64,000 nt of DNA from Glossina fuscipes (Eukaryota; Arthropoda; Insecta; Diptera; Glossinidae): assembly GCF_014805625.2 (NCBI RefSeq), contig NW_023998415.1, positions 28,313,737 to 28,377,736 of the forward strand. The letters are read 5' to 3'. The position numbers were made by a program, and so were the translations under genes. Shown in pieces: positions 23,801-35,676 of this stretch. Each line of letters begins with the position of its first letter. Position 1 is the first letter of the stretch. The notes under the pieces were generated by a model that was given only the letters and a program-made list of their open reading frames with translations, was not told the origin of the DNA and did not search any database.

Positions 23801-25032
23801 TGATATGGCTATCCCAAACTGTTATAACAGTGATTGCGAGCAATTTGGACAAAATGAAAGAATGAAAAGGCCATCTAATGAAATCGAAACCAGATCGTCT
23901 GAATTTTGGATCGCGAGATCGATGTTTTTTTCGAAAGCAGAAGATGCAATTCTACAAAGTGAAAAACGCAAGACTTCAAGGAGACACTTTAAAATATATC
24001 GCACAAAGTATGCCATCCGGCCGCTTCATTTATCAAATATCGAAACATTTGCACCGATTTATGATAAATTAAATGGAACATCACTCAGATTCCGATTGTT
24101 CGATTATGAAGAAGAGCACTATTGGTGTTTCAATGAAACGGAACGCCGAACAGTTATTACATTGAATTGCCAGCAGCCTTCGATCGTTGAAGAGATTACC
24201 AATTACTTACATTCGCTTACCATATTTGTAAGCACATCCATTGGAACCGTAATCGTATTGGTCGTAGTTGCAATTTTAATTTATTTCAATCGTTGGCACC
24301 TTTTTTATTATTACACTTCTTTACGATCAGCGACACTTTTATCAAGAGCTTTTAAAAAACGCGCAGATAAATTCATTATTTCAGCTCACAATTGCCCGAA
24401 CATGATTTATGATCTATTCATTAGCTACTGCCAAAGCGATCGCAATTGGATATTAGAAGAACTCCTACCAAATATCGAAGATACAAATGAAATCTCTTTA
24501 TGCTTGCACGAACGCGATTTTCAAGTATGTTAACTTATGTCAATCTCACATGACAGACCATTGTGGTTTTTCCTTCTTATAAAATTCTATCATACATTAT
24601 ATACTTATAGATAGGTGTTACTATACTCGATAACATTATGTCCTGTATGGATCGATCACGAGCCATTATGTTGCTCATTTCATCCAATTTTTTGCTTAGC
24701 CACTGGTGCCAATTTGAAATGTACCTCGCCCAGCATAGGTAAAAATTGAAATATGTTAATAAAAATGAAAGAAAAATCAATATTTTTATTATATTCCTTT
24801 TAGTATATTTGACGCCAGTAAAAATCATTTGATTATTGTATTTCTGGAGGATATACCAAAAGCTAAACGTCCCAAAACGCTACAATATTTAATGCAGATA
24901 AAGACTTACATTAAATGGCCCAGTGGTGATAAGAACACAACAAGACTATCAGAAGAGAGAAAGATTTTTTGGAAACGTTTGAAACGTGCCTTAATGAACA
25001 TCGGATTAAATCCTGTTGAATCGAAAACTTAA
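20871..25032 (+). CDS. Toll-9: Toll-9-like LRR/TIR receptor
   Basis: Exons 20871-21300, 21341-21607, 22930-24524, 24611-24738, 24804-25032; phases agree, 2649 nt, 882 aa (fly Toll-9 is about 900). Residues 1-27 look like a signal peptide. Leucine-rich repeats (xLxxLxLSxNxI type) fill exons 2-3, closed by a cysteine cap (FICDCMLKDIVDMAIPNC...SDC). Residues about 663-688 form a transmembrane helix (IGTVIVLVVVAILIYF). The TIR domain begins about 724 with box 1 YDLFISY. Box 2 is RDFQIG, joined across intron 3 with Gln where Pro is usual, and box 3 is FW near the end (RKIFWKRLKRAL). Toll-9 is the family member closest to vertebrate TLRs. Intron 2 (1322 bp) is enlarged by two dispersed repeats. The adjacency with inturned and Ide matches, from memory, chromosome band 77B of Drosophila. 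Confidence 0.92.
22170..22490 (+). repeat. Dispersed repeat family, copy 4 (partial)
   Basis: It lies in intron 2 of the Toll-9-like gene. It has TTTCCGAATCGATTTAAGC, the GTCCCAATGACGA block, TTCGAGTTGAACCG, CCATGTAACTTC and the terminal block CACTACAGTGGTTTTACTTTTTG. The 5' palindromic part is missing. Confidence 0.65.
22520..22830 (+). repeat. Dispersed repeat family, copy 5
   Basis: A second copy in the same intron and orientation: GACTTGAGATAGATCCATC, AACGATTGATTCCGAATCC, a CTGTCTGTGCGTCGG core, GGTCGCAATTTTTGATATGAAAT, and ACACTCTTGAAAATTGTTCG. The two copies are head to tail with about 30 bp between them. Confidence 0.75.
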
Positions 25033-25547
25033 CCTAACTAAATTATTAATTATTTATGCCATTATCCAAATTCTTGTAGTACTGGAACAAACAAGTCAAT
25101 GCAATCTTCTTTGCTTACTTGTCTGAGTGAGTGTGTATGTACGAGTGTGTGTGTGTGTGTATATGTGCGAGTGGTGTGTGTGTGTGTGTGTGTGTGTGTC
25201 GCTAGCCTCCACAAAAAGATATGCAACATTTTATTAGAAATTATGTAAAAATCCATGTAGAAATTCATATGGAAACTCATACCTATTCTTAACAATGTAC
25301 ATAAATTTAAAATACATATATAAAAAAGAAAAAAAATAATAAAAAATTAAAATACAAATTGCTTATATAATTTGTTCAAAAATACAAATTAATTAGGGTG
25401 TGTTTGCATTTGTACTAAATATATATAAACTTATACAACGATTCAAAATAGTTGAATCGGATAGTTCGAAAATATGAAAATGCTTAGAGCATAGTATATC
25501 CTTTGTACACTGTTACACTTATCTCAGATATTATCCGTTAAAATGTT
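25033..25547. other. Convergent 3' region with (GT)n arrays
   Basis: This 515-bp spacer joins the 3' ends of the Toll-9-like gene and SAK. It has GT-rich arrays at 25145-25199 and then AT-rich DNA. No gene is seen. Confidence 0.6.
25145..25199. repeat. (GT)n microsatellite
   Basis: Two blocks of GT units are separated by ATATGTGCGAG. Confidence 0.95.
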
Positions 25548-28188
25548 TCATCTAAAAAACTTCATTGGATGAATAAAAGGTTCGGTTCTTATTGGCATAT
25601 AATTCAAATTGTGCGTAGTATGATTAGTCATATCATTGGAAATGCAATCTGCGGTGGATAACTTCAACTGCCTCTCAGCAAGCGAAAGATAACTTAGCTT
25701 ATCTCTAACCTGTAGAGGTAGATCGTCCTGAAGATTGAAATGGGTCGAAAGTCCGTTACTTTGAGTAAACGTAACTCCACCGCCTTGTTCTCTCGGAATT
25801 TTTGATATGATCGAACCATCATAAAATTTCAGTTGAATAACGCCATGAGATAACTAAAAATTACAATTCAAAAATTCTTGAGGAAATTGTTATGCGAAAT
25901 GCGAAATGCTAACGCCTTTACCTCTGTAGCTACACCCAAGTCAGCTATGTTGATATGCTTTACCGCCATATTTTGCTTCGACGATGAAAAATCTTCAATT
26001 TCATTCTGCTGTTTTTGGAAATTTCGGGACGTTTCATCGCGGACATTAGACATAGGAGTTGTGGAAAACTTTTTAGAATTTCCTTGAAGTAATTTTGGTG
26101 TTGAAAAGTGCATAACATTGCCAACATCGCGGCTATGCGTAGAGGAATACTGAGATCGTGGCTCGGGATTAGGTCGGCGTCCAATAACCACAGGAAAGCA
26201 ACGATTTGAACCATTTTTCTCTATTAATTCTAGGGCGTCGCATACGGACAAGCAGTGACTGTAGCACAATTTTTGATGTTCAATTAAAGGATCAGCAATT
26301 TGTGGTTGTAGACTAGGATTTATTTGTCGACTATGGCGATCATACACTTTCAAGCCTTCGGTTCGGGATTGTGTAACTTTTGCATCTGAATAAAAACAAA
26401 CCTCAAAATCTTCCTTACTTTCCATAAGAGTGCACTTCGCTAGGTTGCTGTAGTAAATCACCTTAGGGGTTTTACTCTTCACTAAATTCACAAAACGCGC
26501 TGCATAAATATATTTTTTCCAGTGCTTTGAAGGCAAATTGTCATAATTGAAAATGCAATCTGGCGATGTGATCGGCAGTTCCGGTTCTCTATCTGTAACG
26601 GGCAAACCTCGTCCGGGGTCAGGCTGGTATATAATAATGCGCATACCGTCTTTCGATATCCAACAAATATCGGTAATCCGATCTTCATTCATTTTTGGCT
26701 TATATTTCATAAACTCTATAACCACTTCACCTTGAGATAAAATACTCATAATAGCAGTTTTCGTTTTGTAACGCGTTGGCAGCAGTCGTTCGGTATTAAG
26801 TCGAGCCACGGATATGCGCTCCGTTGTAACGTCAAATCTTTTTTTATTTGGTAAAAACTCGTTTTCCTCGTTTCCTTTTAGGTAACTGCTTGAGTTGGTT
26901 GTTGATACGGGGGCAGACTGCCAATCTCCGTACTTTTGATCTGTTTGCATGTCGTCATACGAATTGTAATTTAAAAGTTTCTGCTGCGCAGTATTTTCGA
27001 TTTGAAGGCATTGGGCATGCGTAGGCCGATTGGAAAACTTGTCTGCTGATCGAGAACAGCATAAGACACGTGACGAGTTGGAAGCATTACCTTAAATTAA
27101 AATGTTAAATGCTTTGCATATTTCGACATGTTCAAAGTTCTTTGAAAACTGCACTTACTGCTTGTAAACGTTAAGATACCACTATCACAACTGGCACCAC
27201 TGTGATTGTAGCTGGGTGATGCACCGGCAGGACAAATACTTGATATTATATCAGCATTATAGCGGACCATGAAAGAGTGCTGCAGCACATGCTCAAGTGC
27301 AATTCGTTCATTGGGATTTTTTCTAAGTAATTTGTCAAGTAGATCGATAGCATCAAATGATAAATGTTTCGGTACGTAGTAATCAGACATAACAACTTTG
27401 TTGAGAGTGGCCTGCACTGCATCAGTATCAAATGGCGGTTGACCAACGAGCAATGTATAAAACATACAACCCAATCCCCATACATCAGCTGGTAGGCCGT
27501 GCGATGTTCTAGCTATAACTTCTGGAGATATGTAATTCGGAGTACCACACATTGTTACATGACGTTCGTCAGGTTGTTTTAATTGCGCGGCTAATCCAAA
27601 ATCTGCAATTTTTACATGCATATCTTTGCTTAATAGCAAGTTTGAAAGTGAGATATCGCGATGCATTATCCGATGCGAATGCAAATACAGCAATCCAGAA
27701 ACAACTTGCCGCAAAATACTTGCAGCTTCGAATTCCTTCATTGGGCGATGCATTGTCTCTTTCATATAGCGTTGCAATTCTCCATTATGGGCTAATTCCA
27801 ACACCAAATATACATAGTTTGCATCTTGAAAAAATGTATATAACTCCAAAACGGAAGGATGCTTTAACCGTGAATGTATTTCGATTTCCTGTCGCACTCT
27901 GTTTACCATTCCAGCGCCCTGGATTAATTTTTTGTCAATCTGCGGTAAGAAATTATCGTCAATATATGTTTCCTAGAAGTCCAAATTTATAAAACCTTAC
28001 CATTTTAATGGCAACCATTTGACTGGTTTTCAAACATCGCGCTTTATAGACGCTTGCAAATCCTCCTTTGCCAAGTAAATGCAGTACTTCATAATCCTGT
28101 TATAAGAAAGTTTATCATTTCACATTCCATCTTCAAATTTATATGTACTTACGTCTATTTTTTCACCAAATGCAGTTTGAACGGACAT
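25548..28188 (-). CDS. SAK: SAK / Polo-like kinase 4, centriole duplication
   Basis: Exons 28153-28188, 28001-28096, 27159-27939, 25922-27090, 25548-25853; 2388 nt in frame, 795 aa (fly SAK 769). Plk4 is the master kinase of centriole duplication. The kinase domain spans residues about 14-267: [13 protein letters not shown] (P-loop), [15 protein letters not shown] (catalytic loop), DFGLA, and activation loop [12 protein letters not shown]. Just after it, CDSGILT forms the DSGxxT phosphodegron by which Slimb/SCF limits SAK after autophosphorylation. The central part has the cryptic polo box region (about 370-600). Exon 5 supplies the C-terminal polo box, with [20 protein letters not shown]. 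Exon 1 encodes only 12 residues ([12 protein letters not shown]), matching the family start. Confidence 0.95.
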
Positions 28189-29229
28189 TGCTATATATGC
28201 TTACCAAAAATGTTTAAATTAGATGAAATATTAAGGAAATATAAACAAAAACAAATAAATAAATTAAACTCTGCATTTGTTGCTGTACTTTTCAAATAAG
28301 TCAGCCAAACATGAAGCGATTACTTGAATTATAGTAATCAAATCAACCACAGAAAGCAACCTCTTACTACAAGCCATGCATTTTTTTGCAGTGATGCTCA
28401 ATTTATTTTAATTAATTTAATATATCTTTTTACCAACTTGCCTCGAAATAATTTTGGTAGAATGCAATTTATGTCGTAAACGTTTAATAATACCAACTGT
28501 ATTTATACTATCGGAATCATTAATATACCTGTTGTTCGTCAAATATCAAAAGGCGCAAGCAATAAAAAACGAAGCAGTAGAATCGACAATCCTCCAACAA
28601 ATTAAGAAAACAATATATTTAATACAATTTTATACTTACAAAATAATAATTACTTTTATGTTGATAATTATATTGAATCGTTAGCCAAATTATAAATTAA
28701 TAAACTTGAAATTATTCGAATATACAATAGCTTAGTACTTAGACGCTAATAATTGGTATCACTTAGGTATATATTACGTATATACATTTGACTCATAATT
28801 TCATATAGCAGCTGTGGAAGACACCACAGAATAATTATATAAACACCTACAAATATTATTATGGGTTCAAGTTCTATATTTGATTATTAAATAATCTTGG
28901 TTTAGTTTGAAGAAACAGATGGCTAACATTTTACATATAGAATGTGCTAATCTACTGCAATATACATTTCATATGCTGCTCTCAGGTTAGAGTTTACAGC
29001 AACGCTATACTGACACTTGATATGTGAAATCTTAAGTTGGCAGTGCCTTATATTTTTCACAATGAATTTTGTAATCGGCGAAAGCTAATACAAGCTTTTG
29101 ATTTTTTAGAGATTTTCTAAATTTCTTCTCGAATCTACGTTCTTTACCAAAATGAAATTATGCTAATAAATGGTTAATATGACTTTCGGTTAATATATTA
29201 GCTAATTAAATGATATATATTTATGCAAA
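28189..29229. other. Intergenic upstream of SAK
   Basis: AT-rich. The longest frames are lysine/isoleucine-rich and lack codon-use or domain signals. It presumably includes the SAK promoter. Confidence 0.5.
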
Positions 29230-29507
29230 TTAAAGCAATACTGTGTACAAAACCTCGCCAAAGTAGATTTCACAACACTTTCCCAGAAGTGATTTTAAAC
29301 GCATTTTGTCTAGACCCTGCGGTTTAAAAGGCAACAAGTCCAATTGTGATGTATTTCCATCGATTCCACTTGAAAAATATTTATTAATATAAAGCGAAAT
29401 TAAAAAAAAAAAATAATGTGTGATTATACAAATGACGCAAGCGGCACACCATATGAGTTTTTCCTGTAGCATACCTGATAAAATAAGCTGCTGTGTACAA
29501 CGCTGGT
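29230..29507 (-). CDS. Putative small gene, two 3' exons, unrecognised
   Basis: The minus strand has a 33-nt exon (29475-29507) between a good acceptor (ATATCGATAG) and donor (GTATGC). It joins in phase to an exon at 29230-29368 (acceptor TTTTTCAAG) that ends in TAA. The joined peptide reads PALYTAAYFIS-GIDGNTSQLDLLPFKPQ and ends in KCCEIYFGEVLYTVLL. Its composition is protein-like, unlike neighbouring open frames. The upstream exon(s) and start could not be placed; an ATG-TTT-GAG before a GTTAGT near 29725 is one candidate but its phase does not fit. No family recognised. It would be divergent from Cdk12. Confidence 0.35.
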
Positions 29508-30005
29508 CTATCGATATAATATAATAAATTGGTAAATATAAATCGCACTGATTGTTCTTTTTAAAATTATAAATCAAAAACGAAGTTTAACCTATTTTAC
29601 TTTTCAATTTATTTAATTTTCAATTTCTCCTCACAGGGCTGCATGAGATTGCAAATATCCCCTTTTCATGGCCATCAGGCCTGATTATATATGTTCTATT
29701 AATTTGACATTTCAGTCACTAACCTCAAACATGGGCCAAAAGTGACAAGTTAAAATAACTTTTTTTTAGCAACAATCGAAAAATATACATATGTGTATTG
29801 ACATTACAAAGAAAATATATAAGATCATATAAAGTGACACGCTGGGATAAACATATTATTATTGTTAAAAGTAGATAAAAATTTAATAGTTTTATAAAAT
29901 TTTGATAAGTGAAAACACATAGAAAATTTATATACTTATATAGTGTTGTGAATTTACACAATCGCCAAGGTGTTCGGTTCTGTATTATTGTAAATAACTT
30001 AAAAT
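29508..30005. promoter_or_regulatory. Cdk12 upstream region
   Basis: A 498-bp AT-rich spacer ends at the Cdk12 ATG. It must contain the Cdk12 5' UTR and promoter and perhaps the 5' exon of the small minus-strand gene. Confidence 0.4.
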
Positions 30006-33000
30006 ATGGAAAAAGAACGTTGCGTAAAGTATGCCGGCAATGCCTCCGATGAAACTCACGAGCGAGTTGAATTTTCACATAAGAAGCACAAAAAATCAAA
30101 GAAGAAAAAAAGTCACAAAGCCCGTGAAAGATCTCAAATTCATAGTGGAAGCAACAGCTTACGGCGGCATCCGTCTTCCAGTGCGAATATGAAAAGAAGA
30201 GAACGTGATGGCAAATCACAATTACTGAATCAAAGTGGTGTAAATGATGTCGAATACTCGGATGTCAGTTCGACAGATTTCTCTGATCCGGAGGCAGGTG
30301 AAATTGATTCGGACCGACCCGACGCTGGAATTAAATGCGCTAACAGTGGGTCATACAATAAATGCCAAAACGAGAGAAGTTGTAAACAGATTAAAGATTC
30401 TCATTCACCATTGACGAAATCGTTGATGAAATCCGATTTGAACATTAGCAGTGATGAGGAAAATTACAGGTAAGTCGTATATAGAGAAAACACGTATTTT
30501 AAAGTAAATCATTTCATGTGTCTCTAATATTTTTGAGCAAACCCAAATAAATTAATAAAATCAAATAAAGTAAATTTGGTAAAAATAAGAACAAAATTTG
30601 CGAATATTTGCAATTTAATAATCATAGGTGGATGGATTGTAAAAAAAATATTGGTTTTAATATAAAGCCGTATAAATCTGATAAATTATTCCATAAAATT
30701 TGTAGAAAAAAACGGAAGGAAAGTTTAGAAAACCTGTCAAAACTTTCGCCAAATCGTGTCCGACGTATTATACTTGGTTCTCCGGTGCACGTGGCCACGA
30801 AGGCCAGCAATTCATCTGCACATAATGTTTCCACAAAAGTTTTGGAAAATATAAAGGACCGCCATTCTGTAGGTCCGTCCAATGCTAATTGCGGGAACAA
30901 TCATAACCCACAGAAAAGTACGCCTGCCAGCGGTGATTCGGACTGGGATACAGCACTAGATCCTTATTTAACATCCGATACTATTGATACTGATGAATTG
31001 GAAGCAGAATTGAAGCGGCAAAAAAGAAAGAAAAACAAAAAGGATAAGAAGCACAAGCGCAACCGAAAAGCAAAGAAACGTAAAAAGAAGCGAACTAAAT
31101 CGTACTCAAGTATTGATTCAATAACCGACAACGATTTGGATATGGTTTTAGAGGCCACAAAACATTATACACCACCACCGGTTACAGCAATGACAACCAA
31201 TTGTCCGGATGAACGCACCTATACTCCAATAAAAGAGCGAAGTCCACAATCACCTGATACCCCGCCGCCTGCGCGTACTAATAACAATAATAGTTACTAC
31301 TCAGAATCCGTAAGTCTTTCGGGAGCGGGGGTTGGCACGGGAGCAACTTCTCTTTTAAATACATCTAATAATCTCATCGGTCTGCAGGTTATTGTAACGA
31401 ATCGAGGTGGTAGTGCACGACATTGTACGCCCTCACGCAGCTCCGCTAATAAAGGCAGATTCTCCAGTGCTCACTCCCCGCATACACCACCGCTTTACGC
31501 TAGCAGCGTCAGCAGTACATCGGTGCGTGAAGGACGAGTGAATTCTCGATATATTTTAAGTCCAATTAAGGAAGATCATCGTCACCATCATCATTTGAAT
31601 CGTTCAGACACAGTGAGTTCAAGCAATCATCACTACCATCAGCGTCAGTCTGCGATAACTAGCAACGACAATCGCAAATTTAAAGAGGCAGATCGATACT
31701 ATCACCACCAGCCAACTACTCCGCCACATAAAAAGCGAAAATTACATGACAGCCGCCCATCTACCTCTGCGGCCGTATACTACGATCAGAGTCGTCACAA
31801 TAGTAGTACAGGCCGTACCGTACGTGGAAACGATTGTGACCGCTATAATAGGGAAAACTACTCCCGACGTTATACAAGGTAATAATTAATATATCTTTGA
31901 ATATTGACTATTAACACATTTTTTCTTTTCGTAGAAGCCCGAGTGTAACTCACTCTCGAGTTAGACAATCCCCAAGTACATCCTCTGCTTATCGCATTAG
32001 TGGTACTCACAAACACAAATATACTACGTCATCCCCCTCCCCAGTTCGTTCGCGATCATCGAAGCGAAGTGATCGTTTTCCATCACGCTCACGCTCACCA
32101 CGTCCGGGTCGCTATGCGGATTCATCTTCTACGTCGCCCATAAGTGGTGCGACGTACAATCAAGCGAGTCATCCTTCAACATCACGTTACAGACATACCC
32201 ATTTGAGACGTTCGCCCATTAGCGTGTCACGCAGCCGATCTCGTTCAAAATCCTCTTCTCCGCCTAATGATTTAAAGCAGAAACGAATAGAATATAGTAA
32301 GAAAATAAGCGAAACCAGCTTATTTGCTGAATTGGTGAAAGACAAACATAAAAGGCAGAAAGCTCTTCAGGTATAACAGTCGTTCCTCTACACATAACGT
32401 TATAAACTGAAACATAATTGCAATTTATCTCCATCGTTTGACGCGAAATTTGATGGTAATTTTGTCGTTCCGTTTTTAACATCTAGAAGCATTCATCAAA
32501 GACTTCATTATATTGAACTTGATCCTATGATTAGATAAAGCCGTAACTATGATTAGCGTTTGAGAGCTGTATAGGAGTAGGTCAAAATATGAAATTAGTT
32601 TGAAAAGGGCAGATGATATGCCATAAATGTCATATCTTACCGCTAATTTATATTAGCTAAGTCCAGAGCTAATTTTATTGCATTTAAACTCCTTCCTTTC
32701 TCTCACATGACTGTGATAAGTGGAAGACTCGTTCTAAAAGATACAAATCTCGACGAAGTGCTGCCATTTCATTTTTTGTTTAAATAATTCTTATTTGTTT
32801 TTGTCAATGCAGGAAATTATCGAGCGCCAAGAAGAAAATAGCAATAGTAACGGAGCTCTCGCAATAAACGAGAATAGCTCATCTGTCGATAGTGGTACTG
32901 TTAGGACTGCAACAAATTCAACGAATACACAAGTAAGTGTATCATCAGATGCCAAAATAGATGCTGCGGTAATCAATTTAGAACCACCGGAATCTACTGT

Positions 33001-35365
33001 TACTAGTAATGGTGTCTACAATAGAACCTCCGTGGATATAAATAACATTCCGATGCCTCAGCTAGGATGCAAAACTACGAGCAAAGAAAGCGGCATTGAC
33101 GAAACAGATAAAGTTTCGAATGCAGCAAAGCAAAGTGATCCTATTAAAACACAGAAACCTAAAAGCCTTACAGCACTGCCTATGCCACCAGGTATGACGG
33201 CTGCCGACTTAAATGTGGCTTCAACTCCTTCACCACCTAATCATCATAGTACAGCGCCAAAGCATCAAGCTATCGCAAATGTCAATATTGCATCAACACC
33301 TCAGAGAAAAAGCGCACTTGCGTCTACATTGTTGACCCCAAGCAAAAGCCTTTTAAATTTACCTATGCCTCCCATGGTTCCAGGTAGCGAAGAACTCAGT
33401 GGTGATGACGAGTTGATTAACAGTCCTGAAGATTTCGACGCTATTACTAACAATGTGAACAACAGCCGCGTTCAAGCCAAGACAACTGTAAATGCTGGAT
33501 ATCCTTGTATTGCATCTGTGAAACGTAAACGTCCAATAATATTGAATCGGCGGGATTCACGAAACAATGTTCGCGATTGGGGTGATCGTTGTGTTGAGGT
33601 TTTTGAAACAATTGCCCAAATTGGAAAGGGTACATATGGTCAGGTGTATAAAGCCCGCGACCATCGCACTAAAGAAATGGTGGCTTTAAAAAAGGTTCTA
33701 ATGGACCATGAGAAAGAAGGGTTTCCTGTTACTGCGGTTCGTGAGATTAAAATACTTCGTCAACTTAATCATCCGAACATTGTAAATCTTCATGAAGTTG
33801 TAACTGATAAACAAGATGCTCTTGAATTCCGTAATGATAAAGGATCATTCTACTTGGTTTTCGAATATATGGACCATGACCTCATGGGTTTATTGGAGTC
33901 TGGCATGGTTGATTTTAATGAAGAAAACAACGCTAGTATAATGAAACAATTATTGGATGGACTGAACTACTGCCACAAGAAAAATTTCCTACATCGTGAC
34001 ATAAAATGCTCCAATATATTGATGAATAATAAGTACGTCATCTGATGTTATTCATTTTTAAATAAATTCATTCATTATTTCTCTTTCTAGGGGGCAAGTA
34101 AAATTAGCAGATTTTGGTTTGGCGCGACTCTACAATGCAGAGGATCGCGAGCGTCCTTACACAAATAAGGTGATTACTCTATGGTACCGACCACCGGAAT
34201 TGCTTCTTGGCGAGGAACGTTACGGTCCCGCTATTGACGTTTGGTCGTGTGGGTGCATATTAGGAGAGCTTTTTCAAAGACGTCCGTTATTTCAAGGCAA
34301 TTATGAAATGGCTTTGTTAGAGAATATATCGAAAGTATGCGGGTCTCCAGTGCCTGCAGTTTGGCCGAATGTCATCAACCTCCCCCTCTTTCATACACTC
34401 AAACAGAGACGTCAGCATCGAAGACGTTTACGTGAAGACTTTGAATTTATGCCAACTCAGGCATTGGACCTGCTCGATAGGATGCTCGAATTGGATCCAG
34501 ATCGACGCGTCACTGTCGAAGATGCCCTAAATTCGCCATGGCTTCGCAATGTCAAACCTGAAGAGTGAGTTCTCACGTACTTGAACTTTGCACCAATTAT
34601 AATTTCTTTTTCGTAAAGAGGATCTTGTGCGTTTGTGAAAGGCTACATGGGTTTAAGAAGAAGAAAAACTATGTTTTTCAAAATTTCTATTTAAAAATTT
34701 TGACAATTAACACGTTTTTCGTAGTGGTTTTATCTGAAATGAAAAAAAAACCAAATATTCTTTTTGTCAGCATTTAAGATTAAAGTACACACTGAAACTT
34801 GCAATTTTGGCAGGATAATGTGCTAAGAACGACATTTCTCGGTTAAGCTTGCACCATGTATTATTTTGTGAAAAGAGTTTTCATCAAAGATAAAAAACTC
34901 TTCGTTTAAGCATTAAGCATGAGATAATTCTATTTCACAAGAAATCGGCATATTTTCAATAAGATTGATGCGCTCGTTTATGAGAAATTGCGTTCGCCGA
35001 TTTCAAAAATAAAGTTTTGAGAAAAACGCGTTTAAAGTAGTACATAATTTCCAAAGGCTGTCTTATAATTGATACTTTGGACTTTGGAAAGGAAGAATTA
35101 TAATGTTTTTGTATTAGATAAAGGCATAAAAATATGGATTGCTTGAAATTTTAAAGCCCATGTAACGTCTTAACGAACACTTTTTGCTTTTTGTTGTTTT
35201 TTTTGTAGAATGCCCGCCCCAACACTGCCCACTTGGCAAGATTGTCATGAAATGTGGAGCAAAGAACGACGGCGCCAGCAGCAACAACAACATCATCATC
35301 ATCAACAGCAGCAACAGACACATAATCATCCTGTAACGCCTACAACAGTGGGTGCGGACGCGTAA
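30006..35365 (+). CDS. Cdk12: Cdk12, transcription-elongation CTD kinase
   Basis: Exons 30006-30469, 30628-31878, 31935-32370, 32813-34032, 34091-34564, 35209-35365; 4002 nt in frame, 1333 aa, longer than the fly protein (about 1157). Cdk12 with cyclin K phosphorylates Ser2 of the RNA polymerase II CTD and acts in nuclear speckles. The N-terminal 700 residues are disordered: Lys-rich blocks ([13 protein letters not shown]), a basic run near residue 290, and an SR-like region in exon 3 ([10 protein letters not shown]). The kinase domain is about 977-1270. It has [14 protein letters not shown], a PVTAVRE helix (PITAIRE class), [20 protein letters not shown] split by intron 4, and T-loop [16 protein letters not shown]. 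The C-terminal extension has [19 protein letters not shown] and then Gln/His homopolymers. The last intron (644 bp) is the longest in the gene. Confidence 0.95.
35290..35330 (+). repeat. CAG/CAT trinucleotide coding repeat in Cdk12
   Basis: CAGCAACAACAA-CATCATCATCATCAACAGCAGCAA encodes polyglutamine and polyhistidine at the very C-terminus of Cdk12; a likely length polymorphism. Confidence 0.85.
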
Positions 35366-35625
35366 ATGTTATTCTAACTGATCCGGCAATCCAGATAACT
35401 GAGAATTTTTCAACGCAATAGGGAGCATCTATTACAACGTCTACGATATGTACACGTATGCCTCTGGAACCATTAGCACCATAACAAAAGGGAATGCAAG
35501 AGATACTCTTCGAAATGCTCAGCTCACCATTTACCGTTGTAAGAGTCTTGTATTTCTTATTATTTTTTCTTTATTAGCTATGTTTTAACCACTCGTGCGT
35601 TATAAAATTAGTTTAACTTTTCTTC

Positions 35626-35627
<2 letters not shown>

Positions 35628-35675
<48 letters not shown>
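35628..35675. repeat. 48-nt T homopolymer
   Basis: An unbroken T run about 260 bp past the Cdk12 stop. True length may be misassembled. Confidence 0.9.

Positions 35676-35676
<1 letters not shown>

Noticed and set aside
17489..25032. inturned and Toll-9-like as a functional divergent pair
   Set aside because: Shared spacer is real, but nothing known or visible links their regulation.
28454..28684. 76-residue frame upstream of SAK
   Set aside because: Composition follows AT-rich DNA (Ile/Lys/Tyr), with no domain or splice support.
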